Source of the DNA: Sungkyunkwania multivorans
Lineage (GTDB): Bacteria > Bacteroidota > Bacteroidia > Flavobacteriales > Flavobacteriaceae
DNA: 64,000 nucleotides
NCBI RefSeq assembly: GCF_042675645.1
Contig: NZ_JBHTJH010000010.1
Coordinates: 1-64,000, forward strand
Direction of reading: 5' to 3'
The first letter of the stretch is position 1. Every line of letters starts with the position of its first letter. A program made the translations under genes and the position numbers. Positions 24,143 to 32,641 of the stretch are shown here, piece after piece. Below the pieces are notes generated by a model. The model did not search any database, was not told the origin of the DNA, and was given only the letters and a program-made list of their open reading frames with translations.

Positions 24143-25417
24143 CTAATTTCTACCTAATAATTCGTTACCTATAGCACATCGCAGGCATTGGTGCTTTTCA
24201 CAATAAAAAGATTTGAGCTGAAGCAACGCCTGCGTTTCCACAGCGCTCTCGGTCACTTTTGTCAAAGAATTGAATTTTCTCACGATCGCATTGTCTTCAG
24301 GTTTAATGTCTTGCGCAAGTTTTAAGATCCCGTCAACATCACTTTTCCCTTGTTGTTGCATATAACAAAACTTGATCGGGATGATGGTATTTAGAAGCAG
24401 TAGATCGATGAAATCTTTCGACAATGATCTTGCTCTCTTCTTTGATTGAATTCCAAATCCGTAATGACGCTCCCAATATTCCGAAACCCCAGTTCTTAGT
24501 TCATCATAGAATTCCTTTCTAGACTCCAAACGCATAAGTGTAGAGAAAATTCCTTTCTTCGTATGGTACAAATTGGCCAGTTGTGCCAATCTGATCGTGG
24601 GAAAGTTGTTGGGACGCAGCCGGAAGAATTGTGGAACTGGCACAGTCGCATTCGCTAAATGGAATTTGCGCACCAGATATTCATAGTCTTTTTTCAATCT
24701 CTGAAAATAGGCGTCTTCAACACTATTTTCTAGCAATCCAGCCTGTCCCAACAACAAGGCCTCAAGTTGTGATAGATCCTGTTGAAGTCTTCGCAATAAA
24801 GAAAAGTCGAAAGATCTAGACATCGCAAAGAATGCTTCCCCGTTCACTTTGAGTCCGAAGCTCTTGGCCATCATCTTGAAAAGAACCGCCTCCCAATCGT
24901 TATTCGAGCTTTCTAGCAGTTGTAAAATAGGTTGTGATTTCTGTTCCAAACGTTCTATATAAAGACGTTCGAGCCAATGATCCCAAACAAAATCGTCAAC
25001 TACACTAAGATCATTTTCACAGGGAATCCAGCGCTGCATATTTGCAAACAGCATATGATAATTATCCAAAGTGCCTTTATCGATCACTTCCCTTAATTCT
25101 AGTACAGGTATACGCTCGTTATTTTTTCTGAAGACCTCTGCATCATGCTCCCAAACGACGTGAAGAATGACATTGTCGTAGCTTGTGTCTTTCTGATGTT
25201 TATGGGAGTACCAGTCGGAAGACCTTAAATGGATCTCCACATTGCCGGCCCAGAGCTGGTCGGCTATCCTCACTTTTGCATTAAAGAAATCTGGACCAGA
25301 GTTATGATTATGATCACCCACAGAGAGGACCTCCACGGTTTCTTCCGTATTGGTCTTTAAATTCAAAGTATTGAATTTTTTATATTTCCATATATAATGT
25401 AGGAAGTCTTCTTTCAT
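24143..25417 (-). CDS. DUF2851 family protein
   Basis: This 424-residue protein begins MKEDFLHYIWKYKKFN and contains the family's strong motifs: GDHNHNSGPDFFNAKVRI near residue 35, GNVEIHLRSSDWYSHKHQ, YDNVILHVVWEHD, and a C-terminal Cys-rich end (CEKHQCLRCAIGNELLG). DUF2851 is common in Bacteroidota and resembles restriction-endonuclease-like folds, but its function is unknown. I start at ATG 25417, not seven codons earlier, to match the family's normal N-terminus. It precedes pspC and the channel gene. Confidence 0.88.
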   Translation of the reverse strand: MKEDFLHYIWKYKKFNTLNLKTNTEETVEVLSVGDHNHNSGPDFFNAKVRIADQLWAGNVEIHLRSSDWYSHKHQKDTSYDNVILHVVWEHDAEVFRKNNERIPVLELREVIDKGTLDNYHMLFANMQRWIPCENDLSVVDDFVWDHWLERLYIERLEQKSQPILQLLESSNNDWEAVLFKMMAKSFGLKVNGEAFFAMSRSFDFSLLRRLQQDLSQLEALLLGQAGLLENSVEDAYFQRLKKDYEYLVRKFHLANATVPVPQFFRLRPNNFPTIRLAQLANLYHTKKGIFSTLMRLESRKEFYDELRTGVSEYWERHYGFGIQSKKRARSLSKDFIDLLLLNTIIPIKFCYMQQQGKSDVDGILKLAQDIKPEDNAIVRKFNSLTKVTESAVETQALLQLKSFYCEKHQCLRCAIGNELLGRN

Positions 25418-25485
25418 ATTCGACCTATGAAAGTACAAAATATATTGTTCGAATTATCAAAAGCTGAAATCGCTTTTTCTTGGAA

Positions 25486-25510
25486 CAAAAAATCCCGTCG
25501 AAAGACGGGA
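25486..25510 (-). terminator. Intrinsic terminator of the rhodanese gene
   Basis: ATCCCGTC (25491-25498) pairs with GACGGGAT (25503-25510) around a four-base loop; five or six T follow on the minus strand. Confidence 0.85.
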
Positions 25511-25541
25511 TGTATTATTGATTTGGATTCGTTTTTCGCGA

Positions 25542-25853
25542 TTACTGTACAACTTCGCCTTCCCATTCCATAAAACCACCCTTTAGATTGTAGGCGTTTT
25601 CAAACCCAAGTTGATTCATGATGGCACATGCTTGACCGCTGCGGTTTCCAGAGCGACAATAGACATAATAGTTCTTGTCTTTGTCCAGCTTTTCAACCTC
25701 ATCGATAAAGCCCTGCCCAAGATAGATATCGATATGCTTGGCATGGGGAATATATCCTTCTTCGACCTCTTGATCCGTACGGACATCCAATATTACTGCA
25801 TTGTCATCGTTGTTCAATCGATCGGTCCATTCTTGTTGTGATAGATCTGCCAT
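25542..25853 (-). CDS. Rhodanese-like domain protein
   Basis: This 103-residue single-domain sulfurtransferase has the rhodanese elements NAVILDVRTDQEVEEGYIPHA and the active-site loop YCRSGNRSGQA with the catalytic Cys. It may move sulfane sulfur; the partner is unknown. I start at ATG 25853 (MADLSQQEW). The longer frame to 25958 overlaps the terminator of the upstream gene and has no family support. It ends 31 bases before a terminator. Confidence 0.9.
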   Translation of the reverse strand: MADLSQQEWTDRLNNDDNAVILDVRTDQEVEEGYIPHAKHIDIYLGQGFIDEVEKLDKDKNYYVYCRSGNRSGQACAIMNQLGFENAYNLKGGFMEWEGEVVQ

Positions 25854-25905
25854 AATATTTCTTTTGGCTCCAAAAATACTATTTTTAGCAAGATTATTCC
25901 GAATG

Positions 25906-25934
25906 AAAAATCCGAGACCTTTCAGACCTCGGAT
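25906..25934 (-). terminator. Intrinsic terminator of the thioredoxin-fold gene
   Basis: ATCCGAG (25910-25916) pairs with CTCGGAT (25928-25934), followed on the minus strand by five T. Seven T also lie on the plus-strand side. It falls 25 bases after the stop codon at 25960. Confidence 0.8.
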
Positions 25935-25959
25935 CATTTTTTTAAAAAGGGGTCGCATC

Positions 25960-26568
25960 TTAAACTTTGATGGAGCAACCGATGGCCTTTGTCGTTTTTA
26001 TAGGCACTTCATTTCCATTTAAAAGCGCATCTACCGCATCTTCGACATATCTTTTAGATACCGCATCCGCGTTTCCATAGTTATTATCAACAGCTCCGAT
26101 ATACTTTACTTGCATTCCTTTTGGTGTCTTTTGAAGCACATACATGTGCGGTGTTCTTGAGGCGCCAAACTTTGGATAAACCTTTTGACCATCGTCAAAC
26201 AAATAAGGAAACGTAAATCCTTTCTCCTCTGCCCTCACTTTCATCGCCTCGAAACTGTCGCCAGACTTCACGGCCGGGTTATTCGGGTTGATGGCAATCA
26301 CTGGATAGCCTTTTTTCTTGTATTTCTTATCCAACGCGATCAATCGATCTTCGTAAGCCACCGAATAAGGGCATGTGTTACAGGTAAAGGTGATGATAAA
26401 TCCTTTCGCGTTGTCGTAGTCTGCCATGGAGACCATCTTTCCATCCACGTTCTTTAACTTAAAATCATCTGCATAATCTCCGATCTCATAGCCATCTTCT
26501 AGGTTTACCGTAAAGGCAGTGAGTACAAAAACGGTGGCTAGTGCTAAAATTCCGGTTAGTTTTTTCAT
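25960..26568 (-). CDS. Secreted thioredoxin-fold/peroxiredoxin-like protein
   Basis: This 202-residue protein has a signal peptide (MKKLTGILALATVFVLTAFT) and an AhpC/TSA-type redoxin domain: FKLKNVDGKMVSMADYDNAKG, then FTCNTCPYSVAYEDRLIAL with a CxxC pair, and NPNNPAVKSGDSFEAMK. Related proteins in Bacteroidota are annotated as thioredoxin-family redoxins acting outside the cytoplasm. The substrate is unknown. It lies five bases after the TlpA-like gene, so the two form a redox operon. Confidence 0.85.
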   Translation of the reverse strand: MKKLTGILALATVFVLTAFTVNLEDGYEIGDYADDFKLKNVDGKMVSMADYDNAKGFIITFTCNTCPYSVAYEDRLIALDKKYKKKGYPVIAINPNNPAVKSGDSFEAMKVRAEEKGFTFPYLFDDGQKVYPKFGASRTPHMYVLQKTPKGMQVKYIGAVDNNYGNADAVSKRYVEDAVDALLNGNEVPIKTTKAIGCSIKV

Positions 26569-26573
26569 ATCAT

Positions 26574-27119
26574 CTAGTTTAAATATTGCTTTAATTCAGT
26601 TTCCAGTTCTTCATAGGTAAATGAACGCTCAAAAAAATCACGCTTATCCCTATTATATATTAAGGTGGCAGGTATGGCTCCGGACCATTCCTTATTCACC
26701 TTCGGTATCCAACTATTTTGGTCGGGGTCGTCTAAAAAGATCACCGTGCCTTTAAGATCGTGTTTTTTGACAAAAGGAACCAATTGCGATTCGATCTTGG
26801 AAGGAAAATCCAAGCTCACCAAGATCAGCTCTACACCCTGTTCTTTATATTTCGAATACAATTCTTCAAAATAGGGCAATTCCTTGACGCAAGGGGCGCA
26901 CCATGTAGCCCAAAAATTGACTACATAGGTTTTGTCATCATCCTTATGCAGAAGCGGTGAGAATTCTTCGAAAGTGTACCTTGGTATGCTATGGGAAGCC
27001 GTAATGGTCGCTTCGTTCTTTTCGACATTTTGAGTTGCTTCAGTCGATTTTTCATCAGCCTTTTTTGCACATGAAGCAATAAGGAGCACTAATGTCAATA
27101 ACAAGTAAGAATAGCGCAT
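26574..27119 (-). CDS. TlpA-family thioredoxin-like lipoprotein
   Basis: This 181-residue lipoprotein has a lipobox (LIASC, Cys 17) and a TlpA/ResA-type domain with the redox-active WCAPC motif in NFWATWCAPCVKELPYF. VELILVSLDFPSKIE and a conserved cis-Pro region (AIPATLIY) follow. It likely reduces or isomerises disulfides at the envelope. It is the first gene of a two-gene unit with the redoxin gene 25960-26568. Confidence 0.9.
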   Translation of the reverse strand: MRYSYLLLTLVLLIASCAKKADEKSTEATQNVEKNEATITASHSIPRYTFEEFSPLLHKDDDKTYVVNFWATWCAPCVKELPYFEELYSKYKEQGVELILVSLDFPSKIESQLVPFVKKHDLKGTVIFLDDPDQNSWIPKVNKEWSGAIPATLIYNRDKRDFFERSFTYEELETELKQYLN

Positions 27120-27185
27120 TGGACTTGAATATTTGGATTAAAATTAACCAAGATATCCATGGCTGCCGTCGCGTTTAACAAAAAT

Positions 27186-28376
27186 TTATAGGATATTTAA
27201 CGGCCTAAAATTCCCGAGCAACACTCGCTCAGAATCCACTTGCAACCATTTTTCGAGCATGGTCGCGTAAAGATCCCTAAAATCTATGTTGAACTTGATA
27301 TCCCCATTGGCATCCAGATCACTTAGATCTGGCATTGCATTGAAAATTCCTTGCTTCTTCAATTTATTTCCGATGATAAAAATATTGTTTGCAGCACCAT
27401 GATCGGTACCGCCGGCGGCATTTTGCTTCAGTCTACGTCCAAACTCCGAGAAGGTGAAGATCAAGGTGTCGTTCAGGGTGCCATTGGCTTTCAGGTCCTC
27501 GACAAAAGTTTTGATCCCTTCGGCATATATTTTGAGCAATCGCCCTTGCTGGCCCAGCTGATTCGCATGCGTATCAAATCCGCCGAGAGAAACATAATAT
27601 ACGCTGGTATCTAAGCCCGAGTTGATGAACTCTGAAACGGTCTTCAATTGCTTTCCAAAGGCATTTTGAGGATAGGTAACCTTGGTTGTAAAGGTTTTTG
27701 ACGTTTCGTAAATATACCTGGCAGAAGATTTGGCCTCATTAAAGGTCTTATATAAATATCCGAGGTTGTGTTCGCTTAAATGAGCATCTTGCTGATGGCG
27801 ACTCAATTCATTGAAGTACGGATTCCGCGAAGTCTCATAGAGCACCTTGGCATTTTTTGTGGCGATGCCATTGATCTTTTCTCCTTTCATGATCAGCGAC
27901 ATCGTATCGTCTATCTCGATACCTTGATAGGGTCTTTCGGCATGGTTGTCCAGATATCTTCCAAACCAGCCCGTCTGTAAATATTCGCTGCTACTACTAG
28001 CTGTGTGCCAAATATCTGATGACCGAAAATGCGAACGGTCGGGGTTGGGGTAGCCTACATTGTTTATGACCGACAAATATCCTTGGTCATAAAGTTCTTT
28101 TAATTCCTTCAAACCAGCATGCAAACCAACCTCATCATTCAATTTTATTATCTCCCGGGGAGGAAGAGCGATTCCTCTCCGATTTTTATAATAGATATCG
28201 TTTTGGAATGGTACAACGGTATTAAGCCCATCATTTCCGCCAGTTAGTTGAATTACTACCAATCGCTTTCCCTGAAATATTGACATGCCTATCTTATCGA
28301 AAGCCTGCAAAAAACTCGGTACCAATAGAGCGCCACTGGCGAGTGAACTTCGTTTTATAAAATCTCTTCTCTTCAT
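27186..28376 (-). CDS. DUF1501 family protein
   Basis: This 396-residue protein carries a twin-arginine-like signal (MKRRDFIKRSSLASGALLVPS). The DUF1501 pattern follows: LVVIQLTGGNDGLNTVVPF, GLHAGLKELKELY, GYPNPDRSHFRS, the phosphatase-like SLGGFDTHANQL near residue 270, and TFSEFGRRLKQNAAGGTDHGAAN. The family belongs to the alkaline phosphatase/sulfatase superfamily but its substrate is unknown. It follows the DUF1800 gene by 10 bases; the two are almost always paired and presumably work together outside the cytoplasm. Confidence 0.92.
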   Translation of the reverse strand: MKRRDFIKRSSLASGALLVPSFLQAFDKIGMSIFQGKRLVVIQLTGGNDGLNTVVPFQNDIYYKNRRGIALPPREIIKLNDEVGLHAGLKELKELYDQGYLSVINNVGYPNPDRSHFRSSDIWHTASSSSEYLQTGWFGRYLDNHAERPYQGIEIDDTMSLIMKGEKINGIATKNAKVLYETSRNPYFNELSRHQQDAHLSEHNLGYLYKTFNEAKSSARYIYETSKTFTTKVTYPQNAFGKQLKTVSEFINSGLDTSVYYVSLGGFDTHANQLGQQGRLLKIYAEGIKTFVEDLKANGTLNDTLIFTFSEFGRRLKQNAAGGTDHGAANNIFIIGNKLKKQGIFNAMPDLSDLDANGDIKFNIDFRDLYATMLEKWLQVDSERVLLGNFRPLNIL

Positions 28377-28386
28377 AGTTGCAGTA

Positions 28387-29778
28387 TTAACAAAGTTGAT
28401 ATTCTGGCAATGACATTAGCTGAATAAGAAACTCCTTTTTTGGTACATCGCTTTTTGTATTCAGAAATGACCTTGTGGTATCGGTCAAACGCCCATTGAG
28501 AATTATATCTCGAAGCTCATGATGAGTCAGTGCACCATAATGTCTGTCTGCATATTCCCAATCTGCGGTGATATTTAGCCTTCGTTTCAGATTACTTCGC
28601 TTGGCATAGCGTTTTTTAAAACTATCCTCAAATGCCCCTTTTTCATCAAAGGCGATGAAACCATTATTCAGCAGTATCGAGGATAGCCTCATCCGTACCA
28701 TCATCGTATTGGCATTGATCCAACCTCTACCGCCTTCCCATCCTGCGACATTGGGAGGATACAGCAATATTTGCCCTAAGAGGTTTTGTATATATCTCAG
28801 CTGCTTCACTTCATTGAATTTGAAGGGAACTGTTCTATACATTCCAGCTAGGAGGTCCATTGGAGATTTGATCTTGCCCCCAATATTTTTGTTGTCATAG
28901 AACCAATCGGAATTAAAGACATAACGCATTAGTTTTTCGATATCATAATCTGCGTAGAAAACATCCGTCATCGCTCGTAAATGATCTTCACTTACATTAT
29001 CGTTGACAAAATAGGCATAGATCTTTCTACATATGAATGCTGCACATTCACGTTTCTCCAAGATCAGGTCGATAATATCTTCTCCATCAAAGTTGCCGGT
29101 CTTTCCAAAGAAGGTCTTCTCCTCGTAATCGTGCTGCCGCATCACAAATCGAAAGGCTCCTCTAAAATCATGATTCCAACCGGTAAAGGCGCGTGCCGCC
29201 TCTTTGATATCGGTCTCAGAATACTGCCCCCTTCCCAAAGTGAACAACTCCATCAATTCTCTGGCAAAATTCTCATTGGGCTGATCCTTTCTATTTTGTT
29301 TGTTATTCAAATATTTGATCATGGAGGCTTCTCTAGAAATGGCTTTTACAAAATCTCTAAAGTTTCCCAAGGCATATTTCCTTAAGGTATTGTTGTACTG
29401 TTGAATATGAAGGATGTTAAGGTCCCGACACACAAAATGATTGGCCCAGAACAGTGTCATTCGCTCTCGCAAAGGTTCTTCGGTGGTGCAAATACGTTTG
29501 ATCCACTCGCTGTTCAAGTCACCTACTCTATCCTTGCTTTGTTTGATTAGTGCACGAATCTCGTCTTTCTTTGCCAAGAGATTCTTATCCTTCAAAGCCT
29601 TATCGATCTCGGGTGTTGGAACGGTAAGTCTCTCAAAATTTGAAGCCTGCGTAAAGAGCTCGTCAACTAGTTTCTCGCGTTCAATGCCATCGAGCGATCT
29701 TACGATTGATACATTCGACCCAAATCCCGCTCTCCAATAAAGGTGCTTGATCTCTTTGGAAGTCATCTTTTTACTCAT
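28387..29778 (-). CDS. DUF1800 family protein
   Basis: This 463-residue protein matches DUF1800: HLYWRAGFGSN at the start, ERMTLFWANHFVCR, NENFARELMELFTLGRGQYSETDIKEAARAFTGW near residue 180, KTGNFDGEDIIDLIL, and LGQILLYPPNVAGWEGGRGWIN near 345. No clear signal peptide is present, though partners are exported. Function is unknown; the pairing with DUF1501 is widespread. It starts the minus-strand unit divergent from marR. Confidence 0.92.
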   Translation of the reverse strand: MSKKMTSKEIKHLYWRAGFGSNVSIVRSLDGIEREKLVDELFTQASNFERLTVPTPEIDKALKDKNLLAKKDEIRALIKQSKDRVGDLNSEWIKRICTTEEPLRERMTLFWANHFVCRDLNILHIQQYNNTLRKYALGNFRDFVKAISREASMIKYLNNKQNRKDQPNENFARELMELFTLGRGQYSETDIKEAARAFTGWNHDFRGAFRFVMRQHDYEEKTFFGKTGNFDGEDIIDLILEKRECAAFICRKIYAYFVNDNVSEDHLRAMTDVFYADYDIEKLMRYVFNSDWFYDNKNIGGKIKSPMDLLAGMYRTVPFKFNEVKQLRYIQNLLGQILLYPPNVAGWEGGRGWINANTMMVRMRLSSILLNNGFIAFDEKGAFEDSFKKRYAKRSNLKRRLNITADWEYADRHYGALTHHELRDIILNGRLTDTTRSFLNTKSDVPKKEFLIQLMSLPEYQLC

Positions 29779-29895
29779 GGTATATTGACCTTTGAAAACA
29801 GAAATGGTTTAATAGTGAAGATAAAATAAACCATCTAGAAAACGTTTTTAACAAAATTTTATCATTCCTAACGACTGCAGTTCAAAACATAATCA

Positions 29896-29914
29896 TACAT
29901 TTGTATATACAAAT
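29896..29914 (+). promoter_or_regulatory. Promoter -7 box and palindromic operator of marR
   Basis: TACATTTG (29896-29903) fits the Bacteroidota -7 box. It overlaps a perfect 16-base palindrome ATTTGTATATACAAAT (29899-29914), the form expected for a dimeric MarR repressor. The palindrome would cover the -7 box and start site, suggesting autorepression of marR-yceI. Confidence 0.75.
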
Positions 29915-29929
29915 ATTGTTCATACAATT

Positions 29930-30379
29930 ATGACTATTGAAGAAGCGATCAAGGCGACCAAACCCATGGACATTCACACGAAAACCATCATTAATTTGAT
30001 GTATACGTCCAATTTCGTGGTGGACAAGATCACCGAAGTACTTAAAGAATATGACCTTAGTATGCAACAATACAATGTACTCAGGATTTTAAGGGGCCAA
30101 AGGGGAAAACCGGCCAACCTCTCGACGATTCAGGAGCGAATGGTAAATAGAATGAGCAACACCACACGATTGGTAGACAAGTTGATCGCTAAGAAATTAG
30201 TAAATCGCATCACTTGTCCGACCAACCGCCGTAAAGTAGAGATCACCATTACCAAGAACGGCCTCGAATTGTTGAATACCTTAGAAATTATAGAAGGACT
30301 TAATAAACAGATGTTGACAGATCTTTCAAGAGAAGAGATGGAAACGCTGAATACATTACTCGATAAACTAAAACAATAA
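29930..30379 (+). CDS. MarR family transcriptional regulator
   Basis: This 149-residue protein has the MarR winged-helix layout. N-terminal dimerisation helices are followed by LSMQQYNVLRILRGQ, a recognition region (LSTIQERMVNRMSNTTRLVDKLIAKKLVNR near residues 65-95) and the wing CPTNRRKVEITITKNG. It is 16 bases downstream of the palindrome ATTTGTATATACAAAT, its likely operator, and 19 bases upstream of yceI, so it probably represses itself and yceI. The ligand or signal is unknown. Confidence 0.92.
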   Translation: MTIEEAIKATKPMDIHTKTIINLMYTSNFVVDKITEVLKEYDLSMQQYNVLRILRGQRGKPANLSTIQERMVNRMSNTTRLVDKLIAKKLVNRITCPTNRRKVEITITKNGLELLNTLEIIEGLNKQMLTDLSREEMETLNTLLDKLKQ

Positions 30380-30398
30380 TCCATTAACACTATTCAAA

Positions 30399-30962
30399 AT
30401 GAAAAAGAGAATTTTCACAACATTATTTGCATTTACCCTTGTCGTAGGAGCTACCTTGGCTCAAGAAAAAACTGTAAAGACCGATGTTAGTACGGTCACC
30501 TGGAAGGGTTACAAAGTAACTGGGTCTCACGAAGGAACTGTTAACCTAAAAAATGGAACGCTGAAGTTTGACGGAGATAAATTGGTAGGAGGATCATTTA
30601 CAGTAGACATGACTTCGCTAACGGCTACCGACCTCGAAGGTGAATATCAGCAAAAACTCAATGGACACCTTAAGTCTGATGATTTCTTTGGCGTATCCAA
30701 TCACCCAACTGCCACTTTGACCATTGATAACGCAGAGGCAACTGGTAAAAACTCCTATTCTGTAAAGGGTGATATCACGATCAAAGGCACCACCGAGCCT
30801 ATAAATTTTGATCTTTCCGTCTATGGAAGTAAAGCAACTGCTACGCTTAAATTAGATAGGACAAAATTTGGTCTTAAGTATGGATCGGGAAGCTTTTTTG
30901 ACAATTTAGGGGATAAGACCATCTATGACGAATTCGATCTAGTGGTCGACCTTCAGTTTTAA
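30399..30962 (+). CDS. YceI family secreted protein
   Basis: This 187-residue protein has a signal peptide (MKKRIFTTLFAFTLVVGATLAQ) and the YceI lipocalin-like barrel: VTWKGYKVTGSHEGTVNLKNG, GGSFTVDMTSL, LKSDDFFGVSNHPTATL, KGDITIKGTTEPI and a final FDLVVDLQF. YceI proteins bind isoprenoid-type lipids in the periplasm. It is co-transcribed with marR and ends 23 bases before a strong terminator. Confidence 0.95.
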   Translation: MKKRIFTTLFAFTLVVGATLAQEKTVKTDVSTVTWKGYKVTGSHEGTVNLKNGTLKFDGDKLVGGSFTVDMTSLTATDLEGEYQQKLNGHLKSDDFFGVSNHPTATLTIDNAEATGKNSYSVKGDITIKGTTEPINFDLSVYGSKATATLKLDRTKFGLKYGSGSFFDNLGDKTIYDEFDLVVDLQF

Positions 30963-30985
30963 ATGACGTAATTCAAGGTTCCCCC

Positions 30986-31029
30986 ATCCCGACACTTATG
31001 TTGATTTCAACACAGGTCGGGATTTTTTT
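30986..31029 (+). terminator. Intrinsic terminator of marR-yceI
   Basis: ATCCCGAC (30986-30993) pairs with GTCGGGAT (31016-31023), with an inner TGTTGA/TCAACA stem, followed by seven T. Confidence 0.88.
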
Positions 31030-31071
31030 GTTTGGATTTTTAATTTGCGAAAAAAAGCCCGCCAATTTTCG

Positions 31072-31102
31072 TTTGAAATTAAAAATTACATTCCTATATT
31101 TG
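31072..31102 (+). promoter_or_regulatory. Promoter of the trp operon
   Basis: TTTG (31072-31075), a 19-base spacer and TATATTTG (31095-31102) match the Bacteroidota consensus exactly. Transcription should start near 31107-31110, only a few bases before the leader-peptide ATG at 31112, so the leader may be translated from an almost leaderless mRNA. Confidence 0.85.
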
Positions 31103-31111
31103 AACCAACAA

Positions 31112-31159
31112 ATGAAAACGAGAATTACAAATACATGGTGGTGGTCAATCGAAATCTAA
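31112..31159 (+). CDS. trpL: trp operon leader peptide
   Basis: A 15-codon frame encodes MKTRITNTWWWSIEI. Three consecutive Trp codons (31136-31144) are the hallmark of an attenuation leader peptide. It lies between the trp promoter and a terminator hairpin, 80 bases upstream of trpE. Its stop codon sits in the loop of the first hairpin. Stalling at the Trp codons when charged tRNA-Trp is scarce should expose the antiterminator segment. Confidence 0.92.
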   Translation: MKTRITNTWWWSIEI

Positions 31160-31224
31160 ATTTCGTGACCTAAGCTATTGTACAAAATCATATCAACAGC
31201 CTGTCGTCACGACAGGCTTTTTTT
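31143..31224 (+). promoter_or_regulatory. trp attenuator (alternative hairpins 1:2, 2:3, 3:4)
   Basis: Three mutually exclusive pairings are visible. Hairpin 1:2 joins GGTCA plus CGAAAT (31143-31147, 31150-31155) to ATTTCG plus TGACC (31160-31170). The antiterminator 2:3 pairs TCGTGAC (31163-31169) with GTCACGA (31206-31212). The terminator 3:4 pairs AGCCTGTCG (31198-31206) with CGACAGGCT (31210-31218), followed by seven T. A ribosome held at the Trp codons blocks strand 1 and favours 2:3, allowing trpE transcription. Confidence 0.9.
31198..31224 (+). terminator. Attenuator terminator before trpE
   Basis: A nine-base-pair stem (31198-31206 with 31210-31218) with a three-base loop is followed by seven T (31218-31224). 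It is 15 bases upstream of the trpE ATG and forms the terminating arm of the attenuator. Confidence 0.92.
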
Positions 31225-31238
31225 ATTTAGAAAGAATA

Positions 31239-32636
31239 ATGTATCCATTAAAGACAACGTATACCAAAATCCTCTCGGACACCATAACTCCGGTTAGTGT
31301 CTATCTCAAAGTGCGAGACCGCTTTCCCAACAGTATACTGTTAGAAAGTAGTGATTATCACGCTAATGACAACAGCTTCTCCTACATCTGTTTCAATCCT
31401 ATTGCATCTATAAACGTTGAGGATGAAGCGATAAGCACAAAGTTTCCTGATGGAACGACCCAGACCAAACCTATCACCGACGATATCGATGTGCCCTCCG
31501 AAATCGAACAATTTGCCAATCAATTCCAAGTAGAAAAGAATGGCTTCAAATTCATCAATGGTGGGCTGTTTGGTTATATTGCTTACGACGCCGTCCGATA
31601 TTTTGAAGACGTAACCATCGCAAAGAAGGACAATAGCGTTGCCATTCCAGATATCCATTATGCCGTTTATCAAAACGTCATTGCCATCAACCATTTTAAC
31701 AATGAGGCGTACATCTTTGCGCATTGCTACAAAACTGAAAGTAATGTCGATGACATTGAGCAATTGCTCCGTGTAAAGAATTTTGCCTCCTTCACCTTTC
31801 ATAAGGATGGTGAAGGCACTTCCAATTTAAAGGACGAAGAATACAAAGAGCACGTGGCTCTCGCCAAGAAGCATTGTGCTCGAGGCGATGTCTTCCAGTT
31901 GGTACTTTCGCGAAGATTTTCACAAGGTTTTAAAGGGGATGAGTTTAATGTATATCGCGCGTTGCGAAGCATCAATCCTTCCCCCTACTTGTTCTACTTT
32001 GATTATGGTGATTTTAAGATCTTCGGAAGCTCTCCCGAGGCACAGTTGGTGGTGAGCAATGGCAAGACCGAGATCCATCCCATTGCAGGTACCTTCAAAC
32101 GAACTGGAAACGACGAACAAGATGCCGAGTTGGCAAAGAAACTGGCCGTAGATGATAAAGAGAATGCAGAACATGTGATGCTTGTGGATCTAGCGAGAAA
32201 CGATCTAAGCAGAAATGGCAATCACGTGCAAGTGGAGACCTATCGCGAGGTACAGTTCTTTTCACATGTCATCCATCTGGTCTCGAAGGTCACCGGACAA
32301 AAGAAACCCGAAATCTCTACCATGCAAGTGGTTGCAGATACCTTTCCCGCCGGTACGCTCAGTGGTGCGCCAAAACCAATGGCATTGCAGCTCATAGAGA
32401 AATATGAAAAGACCGGTCGTGGCTATTATGGTGGGGCCATCGGTTTTATGGATTTTGAAGGTAATTTTAATCATGCCATCATGATTCGTACTTTTTTGAG
32501 TAAGAATCATCAGCTGCATTTTCAAGCAGGTGCCGGACTCGTCAACAGATCAGATGCTGAAGACGAATTGCAAGAGACTTACAATAAACTTGGGGCTTTG
32601 AACAAAGCATTGGAAATTGCCGAACGCATAAAGTAA
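31239..32636 (+). CDS. trpE: Anthranilate synthase component I
   Basis: This 465-residue protein converts chorismate to anthranilate with TrpG. The N-terminal LLESSD motif (feedback tryptophan site) is present near residue 34. The chorismate-binding half shows FGSSPEAQLVV, HPIAGTFKRTG, LAVDDKENAEHVMLVDLARNDL and TFPAGTLSGAPK. It opens the trp operon behind the attenuator and is five bases from trpG. Feedback inhibition by tryptophan is expected from LLES. Confidence 0.97.
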   Translation: MYPLKTTYTKILSDTITPVSVYLKVRDRFPNSILLESSDYHANDNSFSYICFNPIASINVEDEAISTKFPDGTTQTKPITDDIDVPSEIEQFANQFQVEKNGFKFINGGLFGYIAYDAVRYFEDVTIAKKDNSVAIPDIHYAVYQNVIAINHFNNEAYIFAHCYKTESNVDDIEQLLRVKNFASFTFHKDGEGTSNLKDEEYKEHVALAKKHCARGDVFQLVLSRRFSQGFKGDEFNVYRALRSINPSPYLFYFDYGDFKIFGSSPEAQLVVSNGKTEIHPIAGTFKRTGNDEQDAELAKKLAVDDKENAEHVMLVDLARNDLSRNGNHVQVETYREVQFFSHVIHLVSKVTGQKKPEISTMQVVADTFPAGTLSGAPKPMALQLIEKYEKTGRGYYGGAIGFMDFEGNFNHAIMIRTFLSKNHQLHFQAGAGLVNRSDAEDELQETYNKLGALNKALEIAERIK

Positions 32637-32641
32637 AGAAG

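Noticed and set aside
25854..25958. 35-codon N-terminal extension of the rhodanese gene
   Set aside because: It overlaps the terminator of the upstream thioredoxin-fold gene and has no family support.
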